This document shows, in pieces, positions 12,475 through 25,358 of a DNA stretch of 64,000 nt. Position numbers and translations under genes: made by a program. Positions within the stretch are counted from its first letter, which is position 1; every line of letters starts with the position of its first letter. This stretch comes from Dimorphilus gyrociliatus. Lineage: Eukaryota; Annelida; Polychaeta; Dinophilidae. The notes under the pieces were generated by a model. The model saw only the letters and a program-made list of their open reading frames with translations. It did not search any database and was not told where the DNA came from. The stretch is from NCBI GenBank assembly GCA_904063045.1, contig CAJFCJ010000007.1, positions 1,694,873 to 1,758,872 on the forward strand, given 5' to 3'.

Positions 12475-13908
12475 TTAATTGTTTGGCTTCTTATATTTAC
12501 ATTGTATCCAGACCCGATACATTTTTATTTTCTTGCCTCTATTCACTTGCATCCTTCTATCAATATGGTTCTGTATTTCAATTAATCCTGCTTTCGCAAA
12601 AATATTTCTCAAGTCGTCTGTTTGAGGAATTTGAATAATAAATCAAATAGTACATGTAGGCTATGCTAAGTTACCTTGAGTAAAAAAGTAAACTCTTGTT
12701 CCATCACCTCGAACATAAAAGTTGTCACTTAAGCATTTACCATTTTTGAAGCGCAATTGAGCCATATCATATCTACCATAATCACGAAAAAGTATTATTC
12801 CTCCCGGTTTCAGATATCGACTGAGGTGAATTATACAATCTTCCATTCTTAAAAGTTGTAAACTGTTATAATAGAATTATAAAAATATATTATTTACCTA
12901 TTAGGATTCACAGCTGAGAGAACAAATATTAAAGCTATGACATCTAAACTTCCTTCGGGAAAGGGAAGAGTTTTATCTATATCAGTGATGTCGTGAACAA
13001 AGGCGTGACAACTATTTTCTGAGTAGTCATTGTGTTGTTTCACCAGATTTATGGCTGTTTCTGATAAGTCACAGCAATAAACAAACAAGTTTTTGCTTCT
13101 TGCAGATTGTATAATAGGAAAGACTGAGTTCCCAACTCCACATCCAACCTTATTGTTATTGAAATATATTTTATCTATTTATGTACAGTTTATGTTTCAT
13201 ACTTCAAATATCCTGTAACTCGCATGAGACCCGACGAATTCACTATTTTCTTGTTGCCCGTTATATTCTTCCAGATTATTGGGTAAAACTTCAGGAAATT
13301 CTGTGAATAGCCAATGACGATCTTTGAAAAATCGATTTTGATGAATACTATAAAAAGCATCCCAGTATTTGTGCGCTTCATTTTCATACTTAGCTATTGA
13401 AAAGTTGAGTAACTATTGAAAATGAAATGCTATATTTATATAATCCTACCTGAAGAGTCTGGTGAAATTTTAGTTTTACTGTTTTCCTTAATTTTTTCTT
13501 GAGCTTCAATTTCTTGTGCTTCATCCCATTCTACATCATCCCTGTTGTACCATATAATACAAAAAATAAGGACTTAAGATAATAAGAACACCTTCCTAGC
13601 CTTGGACATCTGAGATGACTATGTACTAATATAATAAAATACAACTAAGAGACTATAAAGGACATCAAATTTACTAAAATTTTCAGTTACTGAGAAATTG
13701 AAAATAACAAGAATGATCAGTAATTTTTGAGAGAATTCTGCAGTCATGTTGTTCTATTTGAGTTCTCTTTTATCGCTCAGTGCAGAATATTGTTAAAGAA
13801 AACTGCGTATATTATTACGAAAGCAATATCAAACCACGCATTGTGCTGGAAAACATCACTGGATTCGGTTAAGAATCTATTTCCAAAAGCCTCTCTTTTT
13901 TCTGCCAT
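12475..13908 (-). CDS. METTL2: tRNA N3-methylcytidine methyltransferase, METTL2 type
   Basis: An S-adenosylmethionine-dependent enzyme that makes 3-methylcytidine at position 32 of threonine and arginine tRNAs. Six exons: 13908-13835, 13541-13450, 13393-13203, 13148-12898, 12847-12675, 12617-12475, giving 307 residues with all phases closing. Family blocks in order are [38 protein letters not shown], motif [55 protein letters not shown], and a C-terminus ending [15 protein letters not shown]. It lacks the long variable insert that human METTL2A/B has between the N-terminal block and motif I. The first intron, about 293 bases, is longer than its neighbours. METTL2 fits better than METTL6 or METTL8 because of the N-terminal HNAWDDVEW block. 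I cannot separate the 2A/2B/8 branches, which are vertebrate duplications. Confidence 0.94.
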
Positions 13909-14215
13909 ATAAAAATCAACAGTGTCTGATATGACTTTGGTGTTCCGCTTTGCGATGTGCCTGTTTATTTCCTTGAGTGTATTGCTAATTTGATAGATTA
14001 TTTTGCACAGTAGAGTCGTTTTAGATTCATTCTCATTGATAACTACTAAGAAACTCCAAATTTTAATACAACATTTCATTTTATATATTTATTCAAATAT
14101 ATTAACTTTTTAACTAATGGAAAGTCTTTAGTCAAGCTTAAATAGTTGTTGGACACAGAAGAGAATCGAAACGAATGCTGCATGATAGAAATAAGTCAAT
14201 AAATAGAAAATTCTT
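13909..14215 (-). other. Spacer between CCDC181 and the METTL2-like gene
   Basis: Same-strand gap of 307 bases. An open frame covers most of it but is only an upstream extension of the METTL2 first exon frame. No motif seen; it should hold the CCDC181 3' UTR and METTL2 promoter or 5' UTR. Confidence 0.4.
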
Positions 14216-15760
14216 CTAATATCTGTATCCATAATAGTCGACATACTTAAAAGCAGATTGTTGTCTAACTGCATAGGACAGCAAAAGAGCCTTATTCCTC
14301 GTTCGTCTTGATAACAACTTATTTGTTTTATTTTTGGTCGAAAGTTCTTGCTGCTTTCTTTTTTCTTCATTTATCTTCCGTCTTCTCCATCTAAAATTAA
14401 GTAAAGGTTTAAAAGAAGTCAAGCTCAATTAATTTGAGAATACTACCTCTTAAAGGCCTTTTCACATTCTTTCTTGCTTGCAGCAAAAGCCTTAGCATGA
14501 TCCTGCTCTTCCTTTTGTTTCTCTCTTTTAGATAACTCTTCCTTTTCTCTTTGTTGTCGTTTGCTATCCAGCCAATTAGGGAATGAAATAGAACTTCGAT
14601 TTTTCTTTTGTTTGTCCGCTTCGTCTGCCTCTTTTTTTCGTCTTTCTTCTCTTTGTCTTTGCTCTTCTTCTTGCTTTTGCTCATCTCTTCTTTTCTGCAA
14701 GGATTTCCTCAGCCAACACTGAAAATTAGCTTCCTGTTCTGCCTCCTTTCTAGCCTCCTCTTTTTTTAATTCTTCTTCTCTCTCTCTTTCTTGTTTCTCT
14801 CTTTCCTTTCTCTGTCTTTCTCCTTCCTTTTTCTGTGTATCACTTAAAGCATATGGGGAAACATAATGGGATATATCTACTTTTTGGGTTGACTGGAGTC
14901 TCCCAGGAGTTGATCTTGGACGTGATGATTTAGCTGATTTTGGTCTAGGCTCGTTTGGAGGTTTTGGTGTAGTCTGATCATTGTTGGATTTTTCAATGGC
15001 TTCTAATTCACTCTTTTTTACTAATTTATATGTTCCATCTTTCTCAACCAGAATATTCTCCTCTTGATCTGATTTTTTTGTAGATTTCGAATCGTTATTA
15101 AATAAATTTTGCTCATTTTTTCCTTCTTGTTGGTCGGTTTCTTCATCCTTGTTTTGAGACTTATTTGGTTCATCCTTTTTCGAGCATATTTCCTTTTCAC
15201 CCTGACTTTCGGAGTTTAAATCATCCGTTGTTCCGGAGTCTTCATTATCTTCATCGGTTTCTGAGTAATTTCGTGGAGATGGAGCTACTTCAACAACCTG
15301 ATTTGAAAATTTAATAGTTTTTTGTCTTTCATTATCGCTGCCTTGATTTTCATCGTTAGCTTCCTTTTCAAATTCTTTATTGACTTCCAGAAGTTTTTTT
15401 CTTACGTACTGTTTATATACTTCATCTGGTGGTTCTTGACCCTCTTCTTCATCTGAAGCCAATTACATTATTTATTGAAAGACTTAATCCATTCACCTTA
15501 CAAACCTGCATAACCTAAGTCTATCTTAAGATTATCAGAGTCATCGTCGTCTATTTTTTTATCATCTGATGTATATTTCACACCATCTTCATTTTCTTCT
15601 TCATTCATTAAGTCAATAATATTGTTATTCGCTTCCTTAGGCTATAAATAAAATAAATCAATATAAAAGTACCTCGACCTACTTTTATACTTACTTGTTC
15701 CTGATTTACACTTTGACTCTGGAAATTTTTGTCGTTCGGATATTCCTGATTCTCAGACAT
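14216..15760 (-). CDS. CCDC181: Coiled-coil domain-containing protein 181 (microtubule/axoneme associated)
   Basis: CCDC181 is a microtubule-binding protein of cilia and sperm flagella. Four exons, 15760-15695, 15641-15506, 15452-14447 and 14390-14216, give 460 residues (human 509). The N-terminal half is very acidic. A family block KTIKFSNQVVEV and then ILVEKDGTYKLV match human KLKFKDQLVDL and ILVERDGKFELL. A proline-rich linker follows, then about 170 residues of Arg/Lys/Glu coiled coil containing two W-L-x-K/S-x2 repeats (CWLRKSLQKRRDE, NWLDSKRQQREKE), and finally AFKRWRRRKINEEKRKQ, matching human AFKQWLRRKRMEK. It is the middle of three consecutive minus-strand genes. Confidence 0.9.
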
Positions 15761-16123
15761 TATTAAAGGTAGTCAATGTTTGTATATTTTAGGCCTATAG
15801 CAAAGGCACACTATAAGAGAATTTTATATATCGAAGAGAAATATAGGATGATGATAACTTACTAAAGCTGTAAACCAATTATATATATTTCTTACGTAAT
15901 ATCTGCATCTAAAAATGATCAATTAGCAACAATCATGCTCAAATCCATATTAACTTTGGTTGTTTGGCAACGCACAGAAACTTGGGGCAAAGTGAGGTTG
16001 CTCAAGAGGACACTGTCTCTAACTCAATTAGAGCAATATTCGCGAAAAAGGTTTGAAATCTTATTGATTTAAACGAAATATAACATAGTTTATGCCAGTC
16101 AAAATTGTATTATATTTAAAAAT
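15761..16123 (-). other. Spacer between SRD5A3 and CCDC181
   Basis: Same-strand gap of 363 bases with no coding signal that I recognise. It holds the SRD5A3 3' UTR and the CCDC181 upstream region. Confidence 0.4.
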
Positions 16124-17363
16124 TTACAATAGAAAGGGAATGATAGCTTTTCTAGCTTTAGGAAAATTTTTGAATTTTTCTTGATACCAGTTATGATTTA
16201 AAAGTCCGGCGATAATCTAAAAAAATATGGTATATCAATGACAGTTTAAAAAGTCATAAAGGATCGTAGTACCTGATTTATAAAAACGAAAATCCATATG
16301 GAAATACCTGCACAATGATTCAGACCCAGAATGCAGACGAAACCACTGTAAATTATAATTTCTCCCAAATAATGAGGGTTTGAAATATATTCAAAAGCTC
16401 CTCCACTTGGCAGAACATGAGCAGTAGACTTTAAGTTTCCTAAAACAGTTTTATAAAGTAGTTTATAAATATTTCGATTTTAGCATACCAGCTTTGTCTT
16501 TTCGCAAAGCAGCAAACATTCTATGAGAATAATGTTGAAAAGAACTTCCTAAGGCGAAGATAATTATTCCGAAAAGAATCCGAGTTTGATATGCTCCATG
16601 AATGAATTCGCCAGTATCTGAGAACTTTTAAATATTAAACTGTGACTAGTTAAGATTAGAGAACTTACACACCTATTTTTTTTAACGTGGGAGCCTCACT
16701 TAAAACGGCTAAGTTAAATGTGGAATACAATATAACTCCAAGCATAAAGTGAATGATATTCATTGTGCTTTTCGAATAACTGCTAATAAACACACACTCG
16801 CAAAACCTGAAATTAAAGGAGGTTTTACTTTCTATAAAATTTTTTTTGGCTTGAAACCTTCTTGTGTCTTGCAACAGCATCAAAAATACTACTATGAATG
16901 CTGAAACAGCACCTAAAATAGAAGGATTTGTATAGATAAAACATAAAGTAAAAAATTTATCTTGCGATTTATACTTGTATTTGAGCTCAGCGATGTGTCT
17001 TGGAAAAACTTTAGAAAAAAGTTGTACCAGCCAGGAGGATCAACACTTCTTACGTAGGCATTATATACAAAAAAGGCACTGACGCCATTGCATAGTATGC
17101 CAAGCAAATAAAACCAAGTAAACCATCTATTTAGATATAATTGAAAGTTAATGAGAGTGATAAGTGATAGACACGTCTCACCTCTTTGGAACATCTATAA
17201 CTTTAACAAAGGATTTACTCTGTTTCGAATTTTTAACTTTTCCATAAACAAATAAATCATTAAAGTAAGTTGGTATTGATTTGGAATTCTTCTTAATTAT
17301 ATATGCTAGAAGTATTAATAATGTCGATATCAGCCAAAAAGATACTATGACTATGGAGGCCAT
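16124..17363 (-). CDS. SRD5A3: Polyprenol reductase (steroid 5-alpha-reductase 3 type)
   Basis: An ER membrane protein needed to convert polyprenol to dolichol, the lipid carrier for N-glycosylation. Seven exons: 17363-17182, 17126-16975, 16912-16858, 16806-16671, 16624-16489, 16439-16273, 16216-16124. They give 306 residues (human 318) and every phase closes. It is multipass and hydrophobic. Landmark blocks are DLFVYGKVK followed by VIDVPKRWFTWFYLLGILCNG, QDTRRFCECVFISSYS, HRMFAALRKDKAGN, the NADPH-site-like IPSGGAFEYISNPHYLGE equivalent (here LPSGGAFEYISNPHYLGE), and a C-terminus WYQEKFKNFPKARKAIIPFL matching human [20 protein letters not shown]. It is divergent with STK11IP across 613 bases. 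Confidence 0.95.
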
Positions 17364-17976
17364 ACCGGATATTGAACAATTTTAAACAATCTTACATTTT
17401 AGTAAAATTAAACAAATATCTAAAGTGCTCCTACAAAATAAAAAGTAAAATTTATAATATTTTCAACATGGCTATCTTTATATATCTATGTATCTCTATA
17501 TAACATTATACTTCTTACTCTAATGGGCGATAATACGGTAAACATACAATATAATTTTGTGACACTCTTTGATAAGTCAAGAGGTCTTATCTTGAAGGTT
17601 TAGATTTTGTAGAAAAAGAAATATTAGTCTTCTGTGAAGCTAGGGTGAATTATTTATCTAATAAATCTTTAAATTTGCTGTATGATTGAATCTTAAACGC
17701 CTTAGGTCACGTGCCCAGAAGAACAACATCAAGTATATTTCCAAAAGGATTTGTATATCTAGCTAATGTGATTCTTCTTTTAAAAGTTGTTTTATACATT
17801 AAATATTATTATTTCACCTGAGATTTTGCAATTGAAGTTAATAAAATTAACATAACTGGTAAGTTTTAACACTTTAAAAAGTTATTACGAGACATTTTTC
17901 TGGTATTCATTTGTGATTGTATATAACATACATATCGTCGCACCTTTGCAAAGGTAATATTCTAGTGAAAAAAACA
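17364..17976. promoter_or_regulatory. Divergent upstream region of SRD5A3 and STK11IP
   Basis: 613 bases of AT-rich DNA between two start codons pointing outwards. It contains no coding signal and must hold the two promoters and 5' UTRs. No specific element can be named. Confidence 0.4.
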
Positions 17977-20900
17977 ATGGCAGATGAATTTCAAGAAGAT
18001 TTACTAAGTCAAATGAAACTTGTCACACAGTTGGCACTTCTCTTAAGAGGAAATGGTAAAAATTATTTTTTTTTTACTGTTATTTATTAATGATTTTCAA
18101 GGGGACAAAATTATTACTGGAGAAAGTGCTTTGAGCTTGACAGCAGAAGGATTACATGATTTATTTAATTGTTTCAAAAAGTACTGCGATCAAGATATAT
18201 GGTATGTGATATCATGAATCATCTTTAGAACTGAGTTAATTATTTCCATCAGCTCTTCTTTTGAAGTATTATATTTAAATCAACTGGAACCCCCACAACT
18301 AATTCAAGATATTCAATTTCTATTCGATTTCGTTCAAAAAGTTAAACATTTAAAAGTTACTAGCCTTTAATAATTTTTTTTGTATATCTTCATTTATCTG
18401 GAAATATTTTCAGGTATTTCATAAACCTCAGAGCACTTTACAAGGAGATCTTCAGTTATCCTGCTTTCCAATTCTTGAAAATATAGAACTGCGGCAAGTA
18501 CCTCTTCATCTGCTTCGAGGCTTACATAAACTAAGACCTCGTCTGAAGAAGTTAGTTATTCAAAAATCAATTTCTAATGTAGAGGATGTTCTCTGGTATT
18601 GTGGTGCAGAAAGAGCTGAGAGTAAGCTTTGGCCAAAATTAACCGTTTTATCTCTGCATCATAACTATTTAGAACGTCTTGATGACTCTTTCGTAAGTTA
18701 ATTTATAAATATTTATTTATGATATTATTGTTGGATTTGTAGGAGCTCCTTCCTGAAATAATACATCTGGATCTTAGTCATAATTTTCTGACTTCAACCG
18801 ATAACTATTTATCCGTAAGTTTTTCCTTTAGAATTACTTGTATTTAAAAATACTATCAATTATTTTAGTCACTTTCAAAACTTGAAACTTTGCATATTGG
18901 GTACAATGATTTACGAATTATTCCATTCTTATCGTCAGAGCTTAGAATTACACTTACGACTCTTTCATTAAGATATAATTGTTTGGAAGACATTGAGGGA
19001 ATTGACATTCTTGTCAATTTGCAAGTTTTGGATTGCTCTTACAATTTACTGTCAAAACACTTTGTATTAAAGGATTTAATAAATCTCAAACACTTAAAGA
19101 AGGTTTTAATTCATACTAATCTTGGAAAATACTTTTATCTAATGAACTTCTCTGTAGCTATCTCTACGGGGTAATCCCTTATGTTACGAAAAGAACCATA
19201 GATTAATTGTTTGCACTTTCATCAATCCGACTATTTGCAAAGAGGTCTCATATTAAATAAAATAATTCTTTTACAGTTTATTGTATTTTGTTAATAAATA
19301 GTTAGAGTTAGATGAACGAAGAATAACAAGAAAAGAATTCGAAAAGTCTACCAGCCTTCCAAGAATAAGTTTTGAAAGCACTAGATTCTTGCAAAGTCTA
19401 CCAAGACCATCTATATCCGAGTCATTCAACAATTCGTCTGACTTGATATATTCTAGAAAGTTAAGACGAAAAAAGAGGAAACCAAACATTGAAGATGAAT
19501 CATCTGTAACTTGCGATCAAGGAATGACTTCAGAATTTGAACAGAAAAGTAATCTGCAACAGGGCGCTCAAAGTTTTCAAGACGAAATTTTGTCATTGAG
19601 GTCACAAATGGGTGAGAACTGGCTACAAGCTGTCAATGATAAATTACTCACAGATAGTAAAGAGCCTCCAGAGCAAAGAGAAACTGTTGATATTGAGGAA
19701 TCTTCTGAATTCGCTGATGAAGTTGAAAATAAACAGAATGAACTGGAAAACTGTAATCTTATTACGAAAACATCAACTCCAATTAACGTTGAAATGCTAC
19801 CGCCTTTTCACCTCTCAAATCCCGTGGGAAATAATAACCTGGATGAAAAATCTAATGAGTCTTGGAACAGTAAGCTTGTTATGAATGATCAACCAAAAGT
19901 ATTGCATTCGACCGAAGATTCAAATCCTTTATCAATTGGAAGTTCTGAGCCGGACGTGGATTTTTACATTAACTCGTCAGATTCTGATAGTGATCAGAGT
20001 AAGATTTTTTTTAAGAATAAAACTATGTTTAAATTGTTTTATTCCAGCTCCAAAGGAAAACTTGATGAGTCCTGACGACGGTGTTCAGTTTATTGTAAAA
20101 AGTTTTGAGGAATCAATTATTATTGAGATAAAAGACAATTTTTTAATTGAGAGAGATATTACGGGCAAAATCCGAACTAAATTAGATCTGACGGCTTTAA
20201 AAGATATTTCAAATAATAATGCAGGATCCAACCATATTCGCGTTGAATTTGTCTTACTAAAGAAAGAAAATCAAGAAAGAAATTATATATTTGATAATTA
20301 TAATGAAATGCAAGATTTTTTTGATAACCTGAGATCGTTCTTGAAAAACCCACAAGAGAAAGCGGAGAAATTCGAGGTATCGTTGTGTTTTAATATTCTT
20401 TAGGAAAAGAATACTTTTAATAGCGATTATTTACTTTTTTCTTGCTTTCTCGTTTATAAAGTGCCTGAAGTGTGGGGGAAGTTGGATAAGAACAGATGAA
20501 AAAGAATTAGAAACATGTCCTAGATGCAACAGTCACACTATTATCGCAAATAATACATCGTGTAAGGTAAATGTACTAGCACCTAAGATACAAGATACCG
20601 AATCTGCACCGAAAACTGACGATCTTTCAACGTCAAAAAAAAGTGGACCCAGTTTTAATTTCTTAGACAATCTATTAAACTTACACGTGTCTTTAAATTT
20701 ATTAGATGAAGAGGACACAGTACGACTATTACTTGAGGTAATAATTAATACCTTATTTTCAATTTAATTGCTTTTAACTCTTACAGTGTCAATATCGAAA
20801 GCATAAAGGCAAACGAAAGCATCAATGTTTATTAGTTTTTTCCCAAAAATATTTGTTTGTTCTGCATTTAGTTAATACTGATAGAAATTCCAAATCAGTT

Positions 20901-21811
20901 CCTTGGAAGAAAGTTGCTGTAAAAGCTGATCTTCAAACCTTAAGTTTTTTGGAGAGAGGGCCATTTTGTCAATATCTACGGATTGAATTTCAAAATAAAA
21001 CAGATATTGCGCCTACAACATTTTTTTTTCCTGATGAAGATACGGGAAAAGCATTTATTGAGAAACTAAACATTAATTTTACAGAATTATTGGATAATCC
21101 AAATGTTTCGCTTCACGTTGAGAAGTGCCGTCCTGAAACGCAGGAAGCATTACAAAGACTTTTCCAGTCAGAGGCCAGTATTAGCCTGCCAGATATTCTG
21201 TACTATACATTTAGTATTTGGTATTTATCTGAAACTGTGAGACTAGATATTTCACTTATTCTGAGCGATGAGGATATCGCTCTCGTAGATGAAAATTTTG
21301 AATATTGGTTTGTTGAATGAGACAGCTTTTACTATTCATAATTCAAATAAGAAATATCACTGATCTTTTTAAATCATACGGTTTAGTTATTTATTGGATA
21401 AATTGTTTTCAAAATAAGTTTAGTTATAACAAAATTTTAAGGAAGTTATTATCTGATCACCCAAGCGTAAGAACATTTTATGAATGTCCTACTTGTTCAG
21501 TTAGATCCCAAATATAGCTATTCTCATTCAATAAACCAAGGCCGCTATCCTATAATGAACAACTTCAGGCGAAAGACATATCGAAACTTCCGCAGCAGTT
21601 CAAGATTTTACACAAAAGGAGAATTACTAACATAGAGTCGTTATCAATTGAACTTGATAATACCATACGCATAAATTTCTTTCAAGAAGATGAGGAAAAT
21701 GAGCCGTGGTACATTATATTGCAAACCGAAAGAGGATTGAAGTCTTTGATAACAGCTATACAAGAACCTTGGAGTAAAGCATTTGGAAGCGTAGAATTGA
21801 AGGTTAATTAA
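17977..21811 (+). CDS. STK11IP: Serine/threonine kinase 11-interacting protein (LIP1), LRR protein
   Basis: STK11IP binds the tumour suppressor kinase LKB1 and acts at lysosomes. Twelve exons: 17977-18055, 18102-18201, 18253-18355, 18414-18692, 18743-18814, 18869-19102, 19158-19244, 19302-19998, 20048-20376, 20462-20737, 20787-21311, 21518-21811, giving about 1,024 residues (human 1,099). The order matches the human protein: QFLFDFVQKV, a leucine-rich repeat array (LDLSHN, LSLRYN, LDCSYN, LSLRGNPLCYE), a basic motif RKLRRKKRKPNIEDES, then SLRSQMGENWLQ, a PH-like region, a C-x2-C...C-x2-C zinc-ribbon-like pair (CLKCGG, CPRC), and a C-terminal ITAIQEPWSKAF matching human LAWIREPWEELF. The last intron (21312-21517) is four times the usual length here and could hide one more small exon near 21440-21468. 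Confidence 0.92.
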
Positions 21812-23012
21812 AATTAGAACGCTGTTGGTGTAATTATTTTATGAAATTAAAATTATAATGTTCTGCATATGTAATATTCTAATATAAATATTTCGTCTTT
21901 TACTCTATATATCCTGGCCTATCACTGTTTGCTGAATATTGCGTGTTTTATTTACTGAGTAATATACTTCGATGATCAGAAAAAGAATGAAAAAAAATTA
22001 CTTTATCTGCTACTCAAAAAGCTATCTTTAATGAGAACTATATGTAATACTCAAGTAATATCAAAAAAATCTTTGTATATTCAAAATTATACTGTCAAAA
22101 AATATTCAAATTTACTACTTTACATCTAATAAGTTGTTCTTATCTATATTACTTCCTTCTTTTTTACGTAGAGGTACTGTTCAAATAGTTTTTAATGTGT
22201 GAAACTATATATGGCTTCTCGCTCTAATGAGTAATATTGTGCAGGTCAATTGTTGAAAACATATATATATATATATATGTTCAAAAAGTAATATTCAATA
22301 TTTTACACTCTTAAGGTAAGAAAATTGTGCTCACAAGCGAAATTATAAAAGCAGCTTAGATCCCTGTCCGAAGCTTTGACTGTTTTTGACGAGATAATAC
22401 GAGTTTATGGGCTAGTTGTATAATAGTTTAATAGATAATAACAGAAAACTTTAGTTTTTCAATAGAATTCTAATTAAGATAGTTCTGCTTTTTTCAAGTT
22501 CGTTTTTTGTTAAAACGGGATATATTCCATTTGAGATTGATAACTATATACTTTTAAACAATTTTCTGTTATGAAAATTTGAAAATTTCTTTGTTAATTG
22601 TTACGGAATGTTAGTATGTAAATTTAAAAAGCAATATAATAATGTATTTGTTATTTAAACCGTATTCTGTAAATTTGATTCTTATTGTTGTGTAATTTAA
22701 CTTTATAATTTAATATTATTTTTTACTAATTTTAATTTTTAAAGTTTTCTAACGTAACTGAAATGGACTTTTAGTTTTTTAGTAGTTCATTTCATTTCCA
22801 TCTTTGATGGTGTACACTTTAGCATGTAGTGGATTTTCGAATGCGAATAATTGTTTTTTGTATTTTGACATATAAAGACATCTAACCACAAACAATTTCC
22901 ATAGCAACCGTTTTCTATCGAGACGACATCTAGCGAGCAATATATAATCGACAAAACACCAAATTGCATTCATCTTTACTCCATCTGGATCTCTATTAGA
23001 ATCCTTTGTGTG
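21812..23012. other. Intergenic, gene-free
   Basis: Very AT-rich, with a TA repeat near 22260. The minus-strand frame at 22779-22973 has no recognisable motif. The right end must carry the ACP7 promoter and 5' UTR, the left end the STK11IP 3' UTR. Confidence 0.45.
22260..22279. repeat. TA dinucleotide microsatellite
   Basis: About nine to ten TA units between STK11IP and ACP7. Confidence 0.8.
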
Positions 23013-24568
23013 ATGGTGTCGTGGCTCTACTACTTTACCATCTGGCTCTACTCAAACAGTACGTTCGCTTATCAGTTTATTAAACGAGTATTACTAGGCC
23101 TAGCAATGAAAGAGGCTGCAAAATCAATAATTTATTTGTGGAGAATCAATAATTACATTTTTTAAAACTAATTTCAGATGCTGTTATCTTGGCAAAACCT
23201 TTCGCTCCAAGAATAACCTTTGGAAATGACCCATCAAGCCAGATGACAATTGTTTGGTCAACTGAGCGAAATGAGACTTCGTTTTTACGCTATGGGAAAA
23301 TTCATGATCGATTTCTCCAAGTGACCAATGGCCAAATAGTCAAATTAACAGAAAAAAATTCAAAAGCAAGAAAGTATATACATTGTGTTCACTTAAAAAA
23401 CCTAGATAGCCACACAAAATACAAATATTATATATCTAATGACACAAAAAAAAGAGAATTTAAAACAGCTCAAAATAGCTCAGGAATATTTGATGTAATC
23501 CTCTTCGGTGATATGGGCACAAAGGATAGTGATTTATCTATTAATCTCATTTCTGCGTACAATCCTGACTTTGTAATTCATAATGGGGATTTTGCATATG
23601 ATATGCATGATAATGAAGGAAAAGTTGGAGATGAATTTCTCGGACAAATACAGAAAGTTGCTTCTAAAATCCCTTACGTTGTTAACATTGGAAATCATGA
23701 TGTCATTTACAGTTCTCATTATCGCACAAAATTTGCTACGCCATCTGGAGTTTGGCCTACACCTAAAAAGTCTATGTGGTACTCTTTTGATGTTGGTCAG
23801 ATCCACTTCATAGCTTACAGCAGTGAAACCTTTTACACCGGTTCACAAACCGGTCATTGTTCCCAGTATGACTGGTTGAAAAAAGACTTGGAGAAAGCTA
23901 ATAGGAATAGAAAGCTTCGACCGTGGATTATTGCATTCGCACACAGACCCATGTATTGCTCTGCATTTGATTTTGATGACTGTACCACAGGAAATTCTCT
24001 TGTAAAGCAAGCTTTTGAGAAATTATTTTATGCCTATGGTGTAGATATAATAGTTGAGTCTCATGAGCATATGTACGAACGAACCTATCCTGTTTTTGAC
24101 GGCATTATGGTTCAGAATAACTATATTGATCCGAAAGCCCCTATTCATTTTATTACTGGTGCAGGTGGGTCACGAGAGGGTCGTCAATTGGCAATAGATC
24201 TATTCAGACGTGAATGGAGTGCTTTCATCTATAGATCACATTTTACAGTCAGTCACTTTCAGGCTGTTAATTCGAGCCATATTTATTGGAAACAAATTAG
24301 ATCAACAGATAATAAGACAATTGATAAAATTACAATTGTCCAAAATTATCATGGACCTTTCAACGAATCTATGCATTCAGCCTTGTTCTGTACTAGAATT
24401 GTTTTATACATACCACCACTAACAGTATTTATTTTATGTTTTGCAGTAACCTTTTTACTCTGTTTGAGCGCAATTGTATTTTATTGTCCTAAACGTGACA
24501 AATCAAAACGACTAACTAATTATTTCGGGTATGACAATCGTTTTTACCTAAGAGATGATTACGAATAA
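23013..24568 (+). CDS. ACP7: Purple acid phosphatase type 7 (metallophosphoesterase), membrane-anchored
   Basis: A secreted or lumenal binuclear-metal phosphatase. Two exons: 23013-23058 encodes a short hydrophobic signal start, and 23178-24568 encodes the rest, giving 478 residues (human ACP7 438). An N-terminal fibronectin-like domain (ITFGNDPSSQMTIVWST) precedes the catalytic core. All five metal-site blocks are present: LFGDMG, NGDFAYD, GNHD, AHRPMYC and SHEHMYER. The signature GAGGSREG follows. Near the C-terminus a hydrophobic segment of about 30 residues (starting CTRIVLYIPPLTVFILC) and a basic tail suggest a type I transmembrane anchor, which the compared human protein is not known to me to have. 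Almost the whole protein lies in one 1.39-kb exon, unlike its intron-rich neighbours. Confidence 0.93.
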
Positions 24569-25358
24569 ACAGTATTAATTTTTTACCCTTTAATTATCTG
24601 TTCTTAAAGAAGATAATTGTTAAAATAGCATAACATCTTAAATATTAATTTTTTCTAATCTTACTATTGTAAAAGAGGCTATTTTTCTAAAAGAAAATTA
24701 TTCAATCTTTCTTATACTTAAAGACGTAAGTGTGTAATGTCACTGCAAGAAATAAATGACCTATTTTATAAACATTGATCTGAATGTGGTAGAATTGAAA
24801 ATAGCTATGAAGACTTTGAAAGCATTTTATATATCTTATTATTGCACTACTTTCAATCAACTGTAAACAAGATTAATATGAAATTGTCATAGCCATATCG
24901 AAAACCTGATTTTAGTTTCTTTTTTTTTTTTGGAGAAAAAAAACATTTGGCGAAACTTATAATTTATCTACTGACGAAAAATTGGCACTAATAAATAGCA
25001 TTAGTCTTCAGCAATACTGTTTTGCTTCAAGATTAGGCAGATAAATATACAGGATTGTTTGAACGATTTTCAGAATTCCTAGTATACAGCAGCACCCCAT
25101 TAGCTTAGAATGAGTTATTCACCTACATTTAGTACACAATTTGAAGGGAACCAATACCCTTTGGCCCACTCTCCCTCTTCCAGTTTTTTGGTTTTAAGAT
25201 TCGATTTCGATAATGATCTTCTGATAACTTCCTTGCGTACTGGAGGTAGGCCTGTTGACTGTCAGAAAGTTGATCTACTTGACGTCTGGATCACACTGTA
25301 TGAGATATATCTCCTATTTAAAAGAAACAGTTTTTCGGAAATTGTATAGCAGTAATTA
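24569..25358. other. Convergent intergenic region between ACP7 and TTLL4
   Basis: 790 bases between two 3' ends. The plus-strand frame 25110-25349 has no family match and no supporting splice context, so I do not call it. The region should contain both 3' UTRs. Confidence 0.4.

Noticed and set aside
22779-22973. Two overlapping minus-strand frames near the ACP7 start
   Set aside because: They end within the ACP7 upstream region, overlap each other in different frames and show no motif.
25110-25349. 79-codon plus-strand frame between ACP7 and TTLL4
   Set aside because: Plausible composition but no recognisable domain, no splice partner, and it lies between two 3' ends; not supported enough to call.
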